Assembly (NCBI RefSeq): GCF_003337315.1
Contig: NZ_QPJV01000010.1
Location: forward strand, 31,583 to 95,582
DNA length: 64,000 nucleotides
Reading direction: 5' to 3'
DNA from: Vagococcus fluvialis
Lineage (GTDB): Bacteria > Bacillota > Bacilli > Lactobacillales > Vagococcaceae
In this document: piece after piece, positions 8,519 to 19,685 of the stretch
Position numbering within the stretch: the first letter of the stretch is position 1
Layout of the letters: every line of letters begins with the position of its first letter
Translations under genes and position numbers: made by a program
The notes under the pieces: model-generated
Databases searched by the model: none
What the model saw: only the letters and a program-made list of their open reading frames with translations
Told to the model about the DNA's origin: nothing

Positions 8519-9831
8519 ATGATGAAAAGAAGAACAATGGGATTAATTACAGTCGGTGTTTTAAGTTTGGGGATACTAGCTGGCTGTGGTAATAGTGAAA
8601 AAAAGAGAGCAGCAATCCAGGTGAGATTAAAGTTTGGGTTCAATTTTCAGATGAAACGGCTGAAGGTAAAGCATGGCAAGAAGTTGTTGAGAATTTTAAT
8701 AAAGAAAATGAAGGTAAGTACAAAGCAACAACAGAATACATTCCAAGAAGCGGGAGTGGCGGTGGATATGAAGATAAAGTAAATGCTGCTGTTTCAACAA
8801 ATAGTTTACCAGATGTTATCACTTTAGACGGGCCAAATACAGCAGCTTATGCTCAATCAAAAGTGATCGCTCCACTTGATGAGTATTTAGAAGATGCTGA
8901 TATGGATGACGTACTAGATAGTATTAAACAGCAAGGAACTTACGATGGTAAAATGTATGCATTTGGTTTTTCAGAATCTAACGTAGGTATTTATTATAAT
9001 AAAAAGATGTTTAAAGAGGCAGGAATTAGTGAAGCTGAAATTCCAACTTTAGAAAAACCATGGACATGGAGTGAATTTAACCAAATAGCAGAAAAACTGC
9101 AAAAAAAATATGACGGCCCTGTTTTTGATATGCAAATTGCTAATAAGGATGAAATGTTGACATATGGTTATACACCTTTTGTTTGGTCAAATGGTGGAAA
9201 TGTTGTAAACGAAGATGGAAAAAAAGCTGAAGGCTATTTTGATTCGAAAGAAACGATTGAAGCATTTGAATTTATTCAAAATTTAGTGAAGAAAGACTAT
9301 GTTCCGATTTCACCTATTGAAAAAGGATTTGAAACAGAAAAATATCCTATGTACCTAAGTGGATCTTGGACAATGGCGGATTTAGAAGAAAATTATAAAG
9401 ATGTGGATTACGGAATTCTACCTTATCCGGTATCTGATAAAACGAAAAAATTAGTTTCACCTACTGGAAGTTGGCAACTTGGTATGACAACTAGTACGAA
9501 AGAAAAAGAAGCATCAGCTGAATTTATTAAATTTGCAACAAACACCGAATCAAGTAAAATCATTAGTTTAAGTAACAGTGTTTTACCAATTAGAAATTCA
9601 ACAATTGAATTAATCAAAGATGATGTAAACGATGGCATGAAAATGTTAATGGAACAGAATCAAATTTCTGGTCAAGCAAGACCAGTTGTTGTTGCTTACC
9701 CTCAAGTCTCACGAGCTTTCCAACAAGCTATTCAAGATATTTCATATTTTGAAGAAAATCCTGATGTGTCTAAAGTGTTGAAAGCAAGAACAAAAGAAAT
9801 GCAACAAGCAATCGATAACTCAATTAAATAA
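8519..9831 (+). pseudogene. msmE: Sugar ABC transporter substrate-binding lipoprotein (MsmE-like), frameshifted
   Basis: ATG 8519 behind GGGAGG opens a lipoprotein signal peptide with the lipobox LAGCGNSEKK, then leaves frame. The mature protein continues in the -1 frame with SSNPGEIKVWVQFSDET, typical of CUT1 sugar-binding proteins, through to the stop at 9831. One extra A in the seven-A run at 8598-8604 would join both parts into about 437 residues. The run also reads A-AAA-AAG in frame, the classical -1 slippery heptamer, and a -1 slip there gives exactly the right frame. It could be a disrupted gene, a sequencing error or a slippage site. Two permeases, a GH32 enzyme and a fructokinase follow it. 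Confidence 0.82.
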
Positions 9832-9838
9832 ATATAAT

Positions 9839-9858
9839 GGCTGTCTTTATAGGCAGCC
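9839..9858 (+). other. Intergenic stem-loop within the ABC operon
   Basis: GGCTGTC and GGCAGCC form a 7-bp stem with one G-U pair between the binding-protein and permease genes, without a long T run. Hairpins in this position often stabilise the binding-protein mRNA relative to the permeases. Confidence 0.5.
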
Positions 9859-9876
9859 TTTAAGGAAGGGATAACT

Positions 9877-10758
9877 ATGAAATCGAAGCCAACATTAAAA
9901 GATAACATACTAGGATATAGTTTCTTATCCCCAGCACTTATTTTATTAACTATTTTTCTACTAGTGCCAGTAGGTATGGTATTTTATTACGCTTTTACCG
10001 ATTACTATTTATTAACACCGGATGCTAGACAATTTGTAGGGTTAGAAAACTTTAAACGCCTCATGAGTGATCCGATTTTTAGAAAGAGTATTTTGAATAC
10101 AGTAAAATTTGTTGTTTGGATTATTCCAGTTCAACTAGGTGCAGCTTTAGGAATGGCACTCCTGATCAATAAACAAAGAAAAGGTAACATGTTTTTTAAA
10201 GTTGCTTTCTTTGCACCAGTGGTCATGTCTTTAGTTGTTATTTCTATTCTATGGTTGTATTTATTAAATCCAAATGAGGGACTAATTAACGCTCTTTTAA
10301 ATAAAGTAGGTATTAGCTCAATGCCATTTTTAACAAGTCCTAAACAGGCAATGTATACAATTGTTTTTGTATCAGCTTGGCAAGGAGCTGGTTATCAAAT
10401 GTTATTACTTTTAGGTGGTATGCAAAATATTCCACAAGATGTTTATGAAGCAGCGGAAATTGATGGGTTTTCTAAATTCCAACAGTTTTGGTATATTACC
10501 TTACCTTTATTAAAACCAACAGCCATTTTCGTATTATTAACAACTTTAATCTCAGCATTTAAGTTGATTGTTCAGCCAATGGTTATGACACAAGGTGGTC
10601 CGATGAACTCAACTATGACTATGGTTTACTACATTTATCAAACAGGATTCACAGATAGACTAGTTGGTTATTCTAGCTCAATTGCTTTAATATTTACGAC
10701 TTTAATTGGTTTAATAACGATAGGGCAACGAAAACTAGTGAAGGAGGATGAAGACTAA
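9877..10758 (+). CDS. msmF: Sugar ABC transporter permease (MsmF-like)
   Basis: This 293-residue integral membrane protein has six predicted membrane helices and the cytoplasmic EAA loop EAAEIDGFSKFQQFW, where permeases dock on the ATPase. It belongs to the MalF/UgpA side of the CUT1 importers. It starts with ATG behind GGAAGGGA and shares one base with the next gene (TAATG at 10756-10760), so the two permeases are translationally coupled. With the protein at 10758 it should form the channel for the fructose-containing oligosaccharide delivered by the binding protein. No ATPase gene lies in this operon. Confidence 0.9.
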   Translation: MKSKPTLKDNILGYSFLSPALILLTIFLLVPVGMVFYYAFTDYYLLTPDARQFVGLENFKRLMSDPIFRKSILNTVKFVVWIIPVQLGAALGMALLINKQRKGNMFFKVAFFAPVVMSLVVISILWLYLLNPNEGLINALLNKVGISSMPFLTSPKQAMYTIVFVSAWQGAGYQMLLLLGGMQNIPQDVYEAAEIDGFSKFQQFWYITLPLLKPTAIFVLLTTLISAFKLIVQPMVMTQGGPMNSTMTMVYYIYQTGFTDRLVGYSSSIALIFTTLIGLITIGQRKLVKEDED

Positions 10759-11606
10759 TGAAAAGAAAAAGAAGAATGCTAACTATTGTAGAATATACCT
10801 TACTCATTTTGTTAGCGATGATCTTTTTATTTCCAATGATTTGGATGATTGTTTCTTCAATGAAGCCTGAAGCTGATGTGTTTAATAATTTGACTTCTTT
10901 TAAAGCTTTTTTACCAAGTTTAAATCCTGCTAACTGGTTTAAAACATATCAAGCAGTTGTAAGTAGATTTAGTGTTGGTACATATCTTTTTAATAGTTTA
11001 TTTTATGGTTTAACGTTTGCTTTTGGATCGATTTTAGTTAATTCATTAGCAGGATTTGCTTTTGCGAAAATAAATTTTTCAGGTAAAAAGGTCATATTTG
11101 GTTTACTACTAGCTCTGTTAATTATCCCAATGGAAACAGTTTTAATACCTCAATTTACAATAATCACTAAATTAGGATTAGTAAATAATCGATTAGCGGT
11201 TATATTACCGGGAATTGCTAGTGCATTCAATATTTATCTATTTAGAAATTTCTTTATTGCTATTCCAGAAGAAATTATTGAATCAGCAAAATTAGATGGG
11301 GCAAGTACCTTACAAATTTTCTTTAAAATCATGTTACCAATGTCAAAACCTGCTATTGCGACTGTAGGGGTTTTATCTTTCATTGGTAGTTGGAATGACT
11401 ATATTTGGCCGTTAATGGTTTTAACGGATAAGAGTAAATTTTCAATGCAAGTAGCAATTACTGCAATTAATACAACTCAACCAGTTTATATTAATCAAGT
11501 AATGGCAGTGTTAACTATCTCAACGATTCCATTAATCATTGTCTATATCGTTGCACAAAAATACATAGTTCAAGGACTAGGTGGTTCTGGAACAGGAATA
11601 AAATAA
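10758..11606 (+). CDS. msmG: Sugar ABC transporter permease (MsmG-like)
   Basis: This 282-residue membrane protein is of the MalG/UgpE type, with an N-terminal helix (YTLLILLAMIFLFPMIWM), several further helices and the EAA loop ESAKLDGASTLQIFF. Its ATG overlaps the stop of the preceding permease. It ends 15 nt before the GH32 gene, whose ribosome-binding site is AGGAGAG. It needs an ATPase subunit encoded elsewhere, presumably a shared MsmK-type protein. Confidence 0.9.
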   Translation: MKRKRRMLTIVEYTLLILLAMIFLFPMIWMIVSSMKPEADVFNNLTSFKAFLPSLNPANWFKTYQAVVSRFSVGTYLFNSLFYGLTFAFGSILVNSLAGFAFAKINFSGKKVIFGLLLALLIIPMETVLIPQFTIITKLGLVNNRLAVILPGIASAFNIYLFRNFFIAIPEEIIESAKLDGASTLQIFFKIMLPMSKPAIATVGVLSFIGSWNDYIWPLMVLTDKSKFSMQVAITAINTTQPVYINQVMAVLTISTIPLIIVYIVAQKYIVQGLGGSGTGIK

Positions 11607-11621
11607 TTAGGAGAGAAAAAA

Positions 11622-13094
11622 ATGACGTCATTAACAAAAGCAAATGAATTTATACTAAATAATAAAAAAACTGTTAATCCAATGTTTCGAAACCAATATC
11701 ATTTAATGGGACCAATTGGTTGGATTAATGATCCGAATGGCTTTGTTTACTTCAGAGGAGAGTATCATTTGTTTTATCAGTTCTATCCTTATGATAGTGT
11801 TTGGGGACCAATGCACTGGGGACATGCAAAGTCAAAAGACTTGATTCATTGGGAAGACTTGCCAGTAGCATTAGCTCCTAGTGAAGATTATGATATTGAC
11901 GGCTGTTTTTCAGGAACCGCATTAGTAAAAGATGATAAATTATATTTATTTTATACAGGTCATGTGGAAAATGAGACCTTGAAAAGAGAAGTCCAATGTA
12001 TGGCAGTTTCAGATGATGGCATACACTTTGAAAAGTCAATGAATAATCCACTTGTAGATGAAACTCACATAGAAAATATTGCTTCACCTGAAGATTTTAG
12101 AGATCCTAAAGTGTTTGCAAGAGAGGATGTATATTTTATGCTTGTTGCCTCTCAAACGGCTGATTCAAGAGGTCAAATCCTGATGTTTAGATCAAAAAAC
12201 TTGAAAGATTGGTTTTTTTACTCGGTTTTATTAGAGGGGAATTCAACTCAGGGTATTATGTGGGAGTGTCCAGACTTATTTCAATTAAACGGAAAAGATG
12301 TTTTGATAATGTCTCCGATTCAGATGCCAAAAGAAGATCATAAATATGCAAATCGTAGCTCAACAGTAGCATTTATTGGTGAAATTAATTGGGAAACTGG
12401 AAAAATGCATGTTGATAACTACCATGAAATAGATAGCGGATTAGATTTTTATGCTCCTCAAACAGTTATTAATGGACAGGGTGAACGCTATTTAACAGCG
12501 TGGATGCAAATGTGGGATAGAAATATGCCAACTAATGATTTAAAACATGGTTGGGCAGGATCGATGACGCTACCTAGAAAACTTTCTATAAAAAATAATA
12601 AGTTGATCCAGCAGCCTGTTAAATTTAGTAAAGAGCAATTAATATCAAAAAGAAAACTAGTTGATGTTTTAGTGAATGACTCAAGAGTAGTAGTAGAGCC
12701 GATAAAGAAAGCTAATCGAATTAATTTAGAAGTAGATTTGAGCAAAGGTGAATTATTTACGATTCATTATGGGAAAAACGAAGAAAATTATTTTGAAATT
12801 AGTTACAATGTTTTGGATTCCCTATTAACTATTAGTCGAGAGCTGATTGGTCAGCCTATTACGGGAGCTGAAAAACCTAACTTGAATAAGAGAAGTGCTT
12901 ATGTTCCTCTAAATAAAGGGAAATTAGGTTTAGATTTGTATGGAGATACCTCTTCTATTGAATTATTCACTCATGATGGGCAAACACTATCGACAACTTT
13001 CTTTGAAGAAAATTTTACAGAAATTATTGAAATCACCTCAACTGGTGATGCCTTAATTGAAGTGTTAGAAATTTACGACATTAATGTGAATTAG
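11622..13094 (+). CDS. GH32 beta-fructofuranosidase / sucrose-6-phosphate hydrolase family
   Basis: This 490-residue enzyme has the three GH32 catalytic motifs in order: WINDPNG (nucleophile Asp near 36), FRDPK (transition-state Asp near 160) and WECPDLF (acid/base Glu near 216). A C-terminal beta-sandwich follows from about residue 340. There is no signal peptide, so it acts in the cytoplasm, releasing fructose from imported fructo-oligosaccharides or sucrose. Genes for an ABC importer and a fructokinase flank it, as for BfrA in the Lactobacillus acidophilus msm locus. A role on sucrose-6-phosphate is less likely because no sucrose PTS is nearby. Confidence 0.92.
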   Translation: MTSLTKANEFILNNKKTVNPMFRNQYHLMGPIGWINDPNGFVYFRGEYHLFYQFYPYDSVWGPMHWGHAKSKDLIHWEDLPVALAPSEDYDIDGCFSGTALVKDDKLYLFYTGHVENETLKREVQCMAVSDDGIHFEKSMNNPLVDETHIENIASPEDFRDPKVFAREDVYFMLVASQTADSRGQILMFRSKNLKDWFFYSVLLEGNSTQGIMWECPDLFQLNGKDVLIMSPIQMPKEDHKYANRSSTVAFIGEINWETGKMHVDNYHEIDSGLDFYAPQTVINGQGERYLTAWMQMWDRNMPTNDLKHGWAGSMTLPRKLSIKNNKLIQQPVKFSKEQLISKRKLVDVLVNDSRVVVEPIKKANRINLEVDLSKGELFTIHYGKNEENYFEISYNVLDSLLTISRELIGQPITGAEKPNLNKRSAYVPLNKGKLGLDLYGDTSSIELFTHDGQTLSTTFFEENFTEIIEITSTGDALIEVLEIYDINVN

Positions 13095-13106
13095 GAGGAC
13101 AAACAG

Positions 13107-13970
13107 ATGTTTGGTGGAATTGAAGCAGGCGGTACAAAATTTGTTTGTGCTGTATCAGATGATGAGCTTAATATCATAAAAAAAAGTAGTTTTAAAACGA
13201 CAACACCAGAAGAAACAATGGCTGAGGTGATTTCTTTCTTTAAGCCATTTCAATTAGATATGAAGGCTATTGGTGTCGGTTCTTTCGGCCCTATCAATAT
13301 AGATGAAACTTCAGCTGATTATGGAAAGATAACATCAACTCCTAAAATAGCTTGGCAATATTTTGATTTTGTCGGTACTTTAAAAGAGCATTTTTCTGTA
13401 CCAATCATTTGGACAACAGATGTGAATGCGGCTGCATATGGTGAGTATCGTCATGGCAATGGAATTAGAAATAAAAGCTTGGTTTATTTTACAATCGGTA
13501 CAGGGATAGGTGGGGGAGCCATTCAAAATGATCAATTTATTCAAGGTTTTTCCCATCCAGAAATGGGACACATGTTAGTTAAACAGCATCCAGATGATGA
13601 TTTTAAAGGTGCTTGTCCATTTCATAGTTCTTGTTTAGAAGGTATGGCAGCAGGTCCAGCAATCGAAAAAAGATTAGGTATTAAAGGTCAGGATTTATCT
13701 GAAGATCATCCTTACTGGTCTATAGAAGCAGACTATATTGCTCAATGTGCATACAATACAACTTTAATGTTATCTCCTGATATAATTGTTTTTGGTGGAG
13801 GCGTGATGCAGCAAAATCATATGATTGAAAAAGTAAGACAATTATTTGAGAAAAAAATGAACGACTACACAATGTATCCGGACATTGATAGCTACATAGT
13901 AACACCAAAATTAGGCAATGAAGCCGGAATTATAGGTTGCTTATCTTTAGCAAAAGATAAAACGAAATAA
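13107..13970 (+). CDS. scrK: ROK family fructokinase
   Basis: The 287-residue protein begins with the ROK phosphate loop GGIEAGGTKFVCAV and carries the Zn-binding region HPEMGHM...CPFHSSCLEGMAAGPA, both typical of bacterial fructokinases. It phosphorylates fructose to fructose-6-phosphate with ATP. It starts 13 nt after the GH32 gene behind TAGGAGG and is the last gene of the operon, consistent with handling the fructose released by that enzyme. A strong terminator follows at 13988. Confidence 0.9.
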   Translation: MFGGIEAGGTKFVCAVSDDELNIIKKSSFKTTTPEETMAEVISFFKPFQLDMKAIGVGSFGPINIDETSADYGKITSTPKIAWQYFDFVGTLKEHFSVPIIWTTDVNAAAYGEYRHGNGIRNKSLVYFTIGTGIGGGAIQNDQFIQGFSHPEMGHMLVKQHPDDDFKGACPFHSSCLEGMAAGPAIEKRLGIKGQDLSEDHPYWSIEADYIAQCAYNTTLMLSPDIIVFGGGVMQQNHMIEKVRQLFEKKMNDYTMYPDIDSYIVTPKLGNEAGIIGCLSLAKDKTK

Positions 13971-13987
13971 ATAATAATTACTATAGA

Positions 13988-14023
13988 AAACTTTCCAGTA
14001 AAAAATACTGGGAAGTTTTTCTT
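13988..14023 (+). terminator. Rho-independent terminator
   Basis: AACTTTCCAGTA pairs with TACTGGGAAGTT (one G-U pair) and is followed by five T residues. It ends the fructo-oligosaccharide operon. Confidence 0.85.
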
Positions 14024-14052
14024 TACCTAAAGTACACTTTAGAAGGTATGAT
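14022..14052 (+). promoter_or_regulatory. MerR-type promoter and operator (site 2)
   Basis: TTTACC (14022-14027) and TATGAT (14047-14052) are separated by 19 bp. The spacer holds the palindrome CTAAAGTACACTTTAG (14027-14042). A 19-bp spacer carrying the operator is the hallmark of MerR-activated promoters. It closely matches the promoter at 25426-25456 beside the MerR gene, so both may belong to one regulon. Confidence 0.65.
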
Positions 14053-14075
14053 AGAGAAAACAAGGAGGATGAAAG

Positions 14076-14660
14076 ATGAAAACAATTTATTTAACTCGTC
14101 ATGGTCAAACATTATTTAACTTACAGCATAAAATTCAAGGTTTTTGTGATTCACCTTTAACTGAGTTAGGAATTAATCAAGCAAAAATTGCCAAAGAATA
14201 TTTTATTAGAGAAGGAATTAAATTAGAAGAAGCTCATAGTTCTACATCAGAAAGAGCGGTTGATACTCTGGAGATATTAACAGAACTTCCTTTTAAAACT
14301 CATAAAAAATTAAAAGAATGGAATTTTGGAACCTTTGAAGGTGAAGGAGAACATCTAAATCCGCCCTTACCTTATAATGATTTTTTTGTCCAATTTGGCG
14401 GAGAGGATCAACTTGAGGTTGAAAAAAGACTTAATGAAGCTATTACAAAAATAGCGGCTGAAAGCTCTAATGAACAAATTTTGATTGTTTCTCACGGTGG
14501 TGCTATTGCTAATTTTTACAGAAAATGGGAAAATTATAGTCAAGTAAGAAGAGAAGGAGCAATCCCAAATTGTTCTATTTTTAAATATGAGTATGATGAT
14601 GGTATTTTTGTGTTAAAAGAAATTATTCGTCATGATTTCTCTTCTATTATGCCAAAATAA
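14076..14660 (+). CDS. Histidine phosphatase family protein
   Basis: The 194-residue protein has the phosphoglycerate-mutase-like fold. The RHG motif (LTRHGQTLFN, His9) gives the phosphohistidine, a Glu-containing segment (WNFGTFEGEGEHL) follows, and the second catalytic His is in IVSHGGAIANF. It is more likely a small-molecule or sugar-phosphate phosphatase than a glycolytic mutase. It starts behind AAGGAGG and precedes the RpiR regulator at 14680 by 19 nt, so they are probably co-transcribed. Its promoter looks MerR-controlled. The substrate is unknown. Confidence 0.85.
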   Translation: MKTIYLTRHGQTLFNLQHKIQGFCDSPLTELGINQAKIAKEYFIREGIKLEEAHSSTSERAVDTLEILTELPFKTHKKLKEWNFGTFEGEGEHLNPPLPYNDFFVQFGGEDQLEVEKRLNEAITKIAAESSNEQILIVSHGGAIANFYRKWENYSQVRREGAIPNCSIFKYEYDDGIFVLKEIIRHDFSSIMPK

Positions 14661-14679
14661 AAGCTAGAGGAAGATTAAG

Positions 14680-15456
14680 ATGTCAATATTTGAGAAGATA
14701 AATATGAATGACTTATCAAGCGTTGAGATAGAAATTTATAAGTACATTGTTAACAATTTGGATAAAGTTATTTTTATGAGAGTTAGAGATATTGCTTTAA
14801 ATGCAAATGTGTCTTCAACATCTGTTTTTCGGTTTATAAAAAAATTAGGGTTTGCTTCTTTTCCAGAATTTAAACTTTATATTAAAAATAATTTATCAAA
14901 ACGACAATTTCCTGGAGAGAGCCATAAAATTAGTATTGCTCAAAGAATGGAAGATTTGAATTTAAATATTTTCCACCCAGATATTGAATATCAAATTGAG
15001 CAAATGGCTAAAAAAATTCAAGAAGCAGATTGTTTAATTTTTTTAGGCTTAGGTGCATCAGGTGCTATTGCTGAGTATGCTTCTAGAAAATTTGCAAATC
15101 TAGATTACTTTTCAGTTAGCTTCCATGAATTAACATACCCTTTTCATAGCATTTTAAAGAGCCATCAAAATAATGTCATTATTGCTTTAAGTGTTTCTGG
15201 TGAAACTAAGGAAATGATTGAGGCTATAGCCAATATCGAAAAACAAGCTTCAGTTTATTCCTATGCTATTACAGCTGGGAAAAATAGTAACTTATCGCGT
15301 TTATGTGACTATTCAATTGAATACTTTACTGAAGAAGATCGAAAAAACGTATTTTATGATTTATCGAGTCAAATACCAGCGATGCTGATTATTGAATCTG
15401 TTTTTGGGTATGTCTATGATCATAAAGTCAAAGAAATTAATGAAGCTGTCGAATAA
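14680..15456 (+). CDS. MurR/RpiR family transcriptional regulator
   Basis: The 258-residue protein has an N-terminal RpiR helix-turn-helix (VRDIALNANVSSTSVFRFIKK, about residues 30-55) and a C-terminal SIS domain (FLGLGASGAIAEY and LSVSGETKEM). It probably senses a phosphosugar and controls the PTS and 6-phospho-beta-glucosidase genes that start 190 nt downstream. It is co-transcribed with the phosphatase at 14076 and ends at its own terminator. Candidate palindromic sites lie at 15522-15574. Confidence 0.88.
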   Translation: MSIFEKINMNDLSSVEIEIYKYIVNNLDKVIFMRVRDIALNANVSSTSVFRFIKKLGFASFPEFKLYIKNNLSKRQFPGESHKISIAQRMEDLNLNIFHPDIEYQIEQMAKKIQEADCLIFLGLGASGAIAEYASRKFANLDYFSVSFHELTYPFHSILKSHQNNVIIALSVSGETKEMIEAIANIEKQASVYSYAITAGKNSNLSRLCDYSIEYFTEEDRKNVFYDLSSQIPAMLIIESVFGYVYDHKVKEINEAVE

Positions 15457-15460
15457 AATA

Positions 15461-15503
15461 AAGTTGTTAGTTAAGTTTCAAAAGCTTAATTAACAACTTT
15501 TTT
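15461..15503 (+). terminator. Rho-independent terminator
   Basis: GTTGTTAGTTAAG pairs with CTTAATTAACAAC (one G-U pair) and a T run follows. It separates the RpiR gene from the PTS operon. Confidence 0.85.
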
Positions 15504-15521
15504 ATTTACTCAATTAAGTTT

Positions 15522-15619
15522 GGAACAGCTTGTTCCTTTTTAGGAATATATTTCTATCTGATGGAATAGAAATCAGAATGCATAAAAACGCTTTAAAATG
15601 ATAAAAAATATATTATGAT
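15522..15619 (+). promoter_or_regulatory. Promoter region of the first beta-glucoside PTS operon
   Basis: GGAACAGCTTGTTCC (15522-15536) is a perfect 6-bp inverted repeat with a 3-bp centre. Two GGAATA-type sequences follow (15543 and 15563), resembling those near the RpiR gene at 1182. A possible promoter is TTTAAA (15592-15597), a 16-bp spacer and TATGAT (15614-15619). The repeats are candidate RpiR sites. Confidence 0.5.
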
Positions 15620-15647
15620 GAAGTCATAAATCGAAAGGGGTTTCAAA

Positions 15648-18418
<2,771 letters not shown>

Positions 18419-18428
18419 AAGATTTGAA

Positions 18429-18458
18429 GGGAGTGTGACAAAATTAAGTCACACTCCC
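18429..18458 (+). terminator. Stem-loop after the GH1 gene
   Basis: GGGAGTGTGAC and GTCACACTCCC form a perfect 11-bp stem. The T tail is poor (TGATTT), so this may be a weak terminator or an mRNA end protector. The long repeat hairpin at 18467 follows directly. Confidence 0.65.
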
Positions 18459-18466
18459 TGATTTAT

Positions 18467-18592
18467 AAACTAAACGGTGTCACAGAAGTAGCTTCTACGG
18501 AAATAACCCGAAAACCACAAAAATTTGAAAAGCAATTTTCGTGGTTTCCTTCTTATTTCTTGAAGCTGAACACTTCTGTCACAACCTCTTTT
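18467..18592 (+). repeat. Long hairpin repeat, copy 1
   Basis: This 126-bp element is an imperfect palindrome that can fold into one long hairpin: outer arms of the GTCACAG/CTGTCAC type with AGCTTC/GAAGCT, then GGAAATAA/TTATTTC, then ACCAC/GTGGT around a short loop. It ends in CTCTTTT. The reverse complement recurs at 32275-32400, with seven differences in the 111-bp core. A stem pair reads C-G here and T-A there, which is a compensatory change. It contains no gene. Confidence 0.85.
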
Positions 18593-18616
18593 ATCTTAAT
18601 AATAGGAGGAAAAAAG

Positions 18617-19549
18617 ATGTTTTTAAGTATTGATATTGGTGGCACAACAATAAAGTGTGGCATTGTAGACCGACAAGGAAATATACTCAAAAAATCTGCT
18701 GTTAAAACAGAAGATAATAAAGAAGTTTTTCTAGCTAGTTTATTAACTATTTATCATGAGGTTAAAAAGGATTATGAAATTGAAGGCATCGGAATCAGTG
18801 CTCCAGGAATTATAGAAAAAAATGGACATATGACCACAGCAGGTGCAATTATGTCCTTATACGGAGAAAACATTAAAACATTTCTTGAAGAAAACACCCA
18901 CTTACCAGTGACAATTGATAATGATGCTAATGCAGCGGCGATTGCTGAAAAATGGCTAGGTAATGCAACAAATATGAAAAATTACATTTGTTTAGTTTTA
19001 GGGACAGGTATGGGTGGCGGAATTGTTATTAACAATGAAGTTTACTCTGGAGCAAATGGTATGGCTGGAGAGATTGGTTGGGGAATTATTTCAGGAATTC
19101 CTGAAACTGGGTTGATTGAAGATTACTCATTAAACAGAAAAGCAGCCGTTGTAAGTGGTTTATGCCAAAATTATAATACTGAAAAAAGAAAAACAGACAC
19201 TAATCACGAAGATATTTTAGATGCGAAAGAAATATTTAACAGAGAAAAAGATGGCGAAGAATTAGCTAGAACAATAGTCAATCAATTTTATGAAGATTTA
19301 GGATTAGGTTTGATTAATTTAATTAGTTTTTTTGATCCAGAAGCGATTTTAATTGGTGGTGGAATTAGTCAAAATAAGGAGTTCCAAGAACGACTTCAAA
19401 CTAAAGTAAATGAATTGAAAAAAAGACATGAAGCACTTAATAGAATATTACCTGTTATTGATACACCAATCATTATGGCAAAATTAAAAAACGATGCAGG
19501 AATGTTAGGAGCAACCTACCAAATCAAGCAAAAAATTGATAATAATTAA
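18617..19549 (+). CDS. ROK family sugar kinase, probable beta-glucoside kinase
   Basis: The 310-residue protein starts with the ROK phosphate-binding loop (LSIDIGGTTIKCGIVD), has DNDANAAAIAEKW and GTGMGGGIV, and a second glycine-rich loop (ILIGGGIS). It lacks the cysteine cluster seen in Zn-containing ROK glucokinases. ATG 18617 is chosen because TAGGAGG lies 10 nt upstream; a start at 18560 would lie inside the repeat. It sits before a beta-glucoside PTS and GH1 pair, so it may phosphorylate beta-glucosides or glucose taken up without the PTS. A simple glucokinase is the alternative. Confidence 0.82.
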   Translation: MFLSIDIGGTTIKCGIVDRQGNILKKSAVKTEDNKEVFLASLLTIYHEVKKDYEIEGIGISAPGIIEKNGHMTTAGAIMSLYGENIKTFLEENTHLPVTIDNDANAAAIAEKWLGNATNMKNYICLVLGTGMGGGIVINNEVYSGANGMAGEIGWGIISGIPETGLIEDYSLNRKAAVVSGLCQNYNTEKRKTDTNHEDILDAKEIFNREKDGEELARTIVNQFYEDLGLGLINLISFFDPEAILIGGGISQNKEFQERLQTKVNELKKRHEALNRILPVIDTPIIMAKLKNDAGMLGATYQIKQKIDNN

Positions 19550-19551
19550 AA

Positions 19552-19589
19552 AAAGAGACACGGAAAGAAATTTTTTTCGTGTCTTTTTT
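19552..19589 (+). terminator. Rho-independent terminator
   Basis: AGACACG and CGTGTCT form the core of a stem extended by A/T pairs and followed by six T residues, directly behind the ROK kinase stop codon. Confidence 0.8.
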
Positions 19590-19600
19590 CATTTTTTTAC

Positions 19601-19655
19601 TTTACAAATTAAAATCAAGGGACTATAATGAAATCGAATTCATACCAATGAATAT
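19601..19655 (+). promoter_or_regulatory. Promoter and probable GntR operator
   Basis: TTTACA (19601-19606), a 17-bp spacer and TATAAT (19624-19629) form a good promoter. ATTCATACCAATGAAT (19638-19653), a perfect 6-bp inverted repeat with a 4-bp centre, lies just downstream of the -10 box, where a repressor would block transcription. The operon encodes a GntR/UTRA regulator, its likely ligand. Confidence 0.65.
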
Positions 19656-19685
19656 ATTTTATAAGTATAAAAAGGAGAGTTAAGA

